A program made the position numbers and the translations under genes. Shown piece by piece: positions 61,964-64,000 of a stretch of DNA of 64,000 nt. How positions within the stretch are numbered: position 1 is the first letter of the stretch; the number at the start of each line of letters is the position of its first letter. The stretch lies in the NCBI GenBank assembly GCA_965200885.1, contig OZ241737.1:1240001-1304000 (forward strand). The letters run 5' to 3'. The DNA is from MPNP01 sp026710155. Its GTDB lineage: Bacteria > Pseudomonadota > Alphaproteobacteria > Rhodobacterales > Rhodobacteraceae. The notes under the pieces are model-generated. The model was not told the DNA's origin and did no database searches. It saw only the letters and a program-made list of their open reading frames with translations.

Positions 61964-62910
61964 TCAAATCACACTTGATTTTTACCCTATGCATAATCCA
62001 GATTTTTGGTGCTGCTGCGCAAGCACTGACAGTCGACAATTGCGGTGAACCGCTTGTATTCGAAACAACTCCCGAGAGGGTGGTTGTCCACGACATGAAC
62101 ATGGCTGACATGGCATTCGCATTGGGACTGCAGAACCGGATTGTTGGATTGACAGGAATCACCGGTTGGTATAAGGCAAGTCCGGAATTTGATGCCCTGC
62201 GTGGGGATATCCCTGAACTTGCACCAAAATATCCGACGGTCGAGAACCTTGTAGCAGTCGACCCCGACCTATTTTTTGCAGGTTGGTATTATGGAATGAG
62301 ACCAGGTGGAGAAGTCACTCCCGATACACTTGCACCTTTTGGAATTAAGACAATGATTTTGACCGAGAGCTGTGTGCATCTGGACAGGAATCGGCCTGAA
62401 GCAAGCATGGATCTGCTGTTTGACGATATTATCAGATTGGGGCAAGTGATGGAGGTCGAAAGCCGTGCAGAAGCCTTGGTTGCTGGCTGGAAAAGTCAAT
62501 TGGCTTCAATCCAAAAGCGAACCGCAGATCTGCCCAAACCACGGGTGTTTCTGTTGGATGGTCCAGCGGATGCCCCCTTTACGTCAGGAAAGTTCGCAAT
62601 TCCCGATGCAATGATTACTGCAGCAGGTGGCCAGTCAGTCACCCACGATCTGGATACCAGTTGGGGGCGTACTTCATGGGAAGCGGTTGCCAGTGCCAAT
62701 CCTGAATTTCTTATCTTACTTGATTACCAGACAGGTAATGGAGCGAAGGATACGTTCCAGTTTTTGCAAGATCATCCTCTAATGTCATTGACCGATGCTG
62801 TCAGAAACAATCGCTGGATCGGATTGCGTTACGAGGAATTGACACCAGGACCAGCCAATATTGAGGCAATTGAAAAATTGGCCAAGGCCATGCATTCTGA
62901 GATCAACTGA
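61960..62910 (+). CDS. Corrinoid ABC transporter substrate-binding protein (BtuF/FepB type)
   Basis: 316 residues with a signal peptide (MIKSHLIFTLCIIQIFGAAA then QALTVDN). The periplasmic-binding fold of cluster A-II shows RVVVHDMNMADMAFALGL, VENLVAVDPDLFFAGW and ANPEFLILLDYQTG. It captures the ligand for the permease. A B12 role is inferred from the riboswitch. Confidence 0.86.
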   Translation: MIKSHLIFTLCIIQIFGAAAQALTVDNCGEPLVFETTPERVVVHDMNMADMAFALGLQNRIVGLTGITGWYKASPEFDALRGDIPELAPKYPTVENLVAVDPDLFFAGWYYGMRPGGEVTPDTLAPFGIKTMILTESCVHLDRNRPEASMDLLFDDIIRLGQVMEVESRAEALVAGWKSQLASIQKRTADLPKPRVFLLDGPADAPFTSGKFAIPDAMITAAGGQSVTHDLDTSWGRTSWEAVASANPEFLILLDYQTGNGAKDTFQFLQDHPLMSLTDAVRNNRWIGLRYEELTPGPANIEAIEKLAKAMHSEIN

Positions 62911-62911
62911 T

Positions 62912-63925
62912 TTGAGCCGATCTGTACAAATAACAATTCCCGGAGCGGCTATTCTGGTCGCTCTGCTATTGGTATCCATCGTCTATGGAACAACTCCCAT
63001 ATCACTTTCAGATGTTATGGTTGGCATCTCGTTGGGATTGGGGTTGACTGAAGGAGAAATGACCTTACAGCATAGAATCGTATTTGATCTGCGTCTTACT
63101 CGAACATTATTTGCCGCAATAATCGGTGCTGGATTGGGCATTGTTGGTGTCATTCTTCAAACCACGACTCGAAATGATCTTGCTGATCCGTTTCTTTTCG
63201 GTCTCTCATCAGGTGCAGCGGCGGGAGCAGTATTTGTAATCACAATTACTGGAGATATTCTAGGTTTCTGGACATTACCCTTGGCAGCTTTCTGTGGTGG
63301 CCTTGTGGCCTCGGGAATCGTGCTGGCACTCGTTCACGGTTTACGCACGAGTGCTCCCGAAAAACTGATTCTTTCGGGATTGGCGGTATCTTTTCTATTT
63401 TCCGCCATCACCAACTACCTGATATTTTATGGCGACAATCGTGCTGCCCATTCAGCCATTTTCTGGATGCTGGGAGGGCTGGGGCTAGCACGGTGGGAGA
63501 CCTTTCCACTGGTCTGCTCAGGATTGCTCCTGATCCTAACCTATTCACTTTATCGAAATCGTTGGCTGGACATTCTCCTGACAGGGGATCAAACTGCCAT
63601 CACATTGGGTGTTCCGGTTCGCAGGTTGAGGTTCTTGTTGTTTTTTCTATCAGCCCTTGCAACGGCGGTGTTCGTCTCAGTTGCGGGTGTGATCGGCTTT
63701 GTGGGGCTTATGGTCCCACATATTGCCCGTGGTATTGTCGGGCCACTTCACCGAGACCTGTTACCAACGGCTGCCATTGTAGGTGCACTCCTGTTGACTG
63801 GTTCCGATATCGTAAGCAGATTCCTGCTCGCTCCACAGGAGTTACCGATTGGTATAGTCACGACATCCATCGGTTCTGTATTCGTATTCTTATTACTCAT
63901 CCGATCGCGTAATGCCCAAGGGTGA
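62912..63925 (+). CDS. Corrinoid/iron-siderophore ABC transporter permease (FecCD/BtuC type)
   Basis: About 337 residues with 8-10 membrane helices: FDLRLTRTLFAAIIGAGLGI, DPFLFGLSSGAAAGAVF, GDQTAITLGVPVRRLR and GFVGLMVPHIAR, all FecCD family signatures. The start is probably TTG 62912, one base after the previous stop; another TTG at 62861 would overlap the binding-protein gene by 50 nt. Confidence 0.9.
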   Translation: MSRSVQITIPGAAILVALLLVSIVYGTTPISLSDVMVGISLGLGLTEGEMTLQHRIVFDLRLTRTLFAAIIGAGLGIVGVILQTTTRNDLADPFLFGLSSGAAAGAVFVITITGDILGFWTLPLAAFCGGLVASGIVLALVHGLRTSAPEKLILSGLAVSFLFSAITNYLIFYGDNRAAHSAIFWMLGGLGLARWETFPLVCSGLLLILTYSLYRNRWLDILLTGDQTAITLGVPVRRLRFLLFFLSALATAVFVSVAGVIGFVGLMVPHIARGIVGPLHRDLLPTAAIVGALLLTGSDIVSRFLLAPQELPIGIVTTSIGSVFVFLLLIRSRNAQG

Positions 63926-64000
63926 CTGAATACGTACCTCTATATTGGGTAAACTTGTTAAGTGATATTAACCAAGATATTTCAGGACACGAATATTGGT

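Noticed and set aside
1..64000. CRISPR arrays, tRNA and rRNA genes
   Set aside because: Intergenic regions were read for cloverleaf-like and regularly spaced repeats; none was recognised. The island borders are not at a visible tRNA gene.

Overview
The window reads as one chromosomal stretch of a low-to-moderate GC alphaproteobacterium. No rRNA or tRNA is visible, so the placement rests on gene content and order. The markers are dnaG-rpoD, an nrdR-ribD-ribE-ribBX-ribH-nusB cluster, rluD beside rpoH, DUF1523, CarD and TIGR02300 family proteins, and the run sdhCDAB / mesaconyl-CoA hydratase / malyl-CoA lyase / mdh / sucCD / odhAB / lpd. That last arrangement is best known from Rhodobacterales and relatives. 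Almost every housekeeping gene is intact; decay is confined to the islands.

Layout: 1-542 is the 5' part of an MFS transporter running off the left edge. 723-5081 holds nusB and riboflavin synthesis plus nrdR, all on the minus strand. 5135-12216 holds rpoD and dnaG. The sigma factor is about 1580 residues, roughly 2.4 times the usual alphaproteobacterial size, and contains several diverged internal copies of the region 1.2/non-conserved-region module. 12252-18143 is rluD, then an accessory block (toxin remnants, a transposon, truncated genes), then rpoH. 19031-26921 holds an M3 peptidase, a deoxyribosyltransferase-like protein, a HelD-type helicase, a phase-variation cassette and a DjlA-like protein. 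26967-33176 is a dipeptide ABC transporter with an M20 deacylase. 33282-39954 contains DUF1523, threonine aldolase, a lipoprotein, CarD, a tandem-domain aldehyde dehydrogenase and deoC. 39978-60128 is central carbon metabolism, split by an island at 45330-49907. 60187-63925 ends with a zinc-ribbon protein and a cobalamin riboswitch upstream of a corrinoid-type ABC transporter.

Three accessory blocks interrupt otherwise conserved neighbourhoods. All carry related terminal sequences that begin GGG[G/A]ATTATATA. One (14485-17706) encodes an IS1595-family transposase and passengers. The others (24696-about 25993, 45330-48705, 48715-49907) lack a transposase and look like non-autonomous cargo elements. 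Two of these carry a secreted-protein gene with a shared promoter, leader and signal-peptide start followed by unrelated bodies. A poly-C tract lies 18 nt after each start codon: 10 C in one copy (in frame, ON) and 15 C in the other (out of frame, OFF). A third poly-C tract sits at the start of the methyltransferase passenger gene. This looks like a mobile, slipped-strand phase-variable surface or secreted protein cassette family.

Metabolically, the succinate dehydrogenase, 2-oxoglutarate dehydrogenase, succinyl-CoA synthetase and malate dehydrogenase genes form most of an oxidative TCA cycle. mch and mcl1 point to C5/C4 acyl-CoA conversion as in the ethylmalonyl-CoA pathway, whose mutases need B12; the B12 riboswitch and transporter at the right end fit that need. 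Peptide uptake, the M3 peptidase, the M20 enzyme and threonine aldolase suggest a heterotroph using peptides and amino acids.
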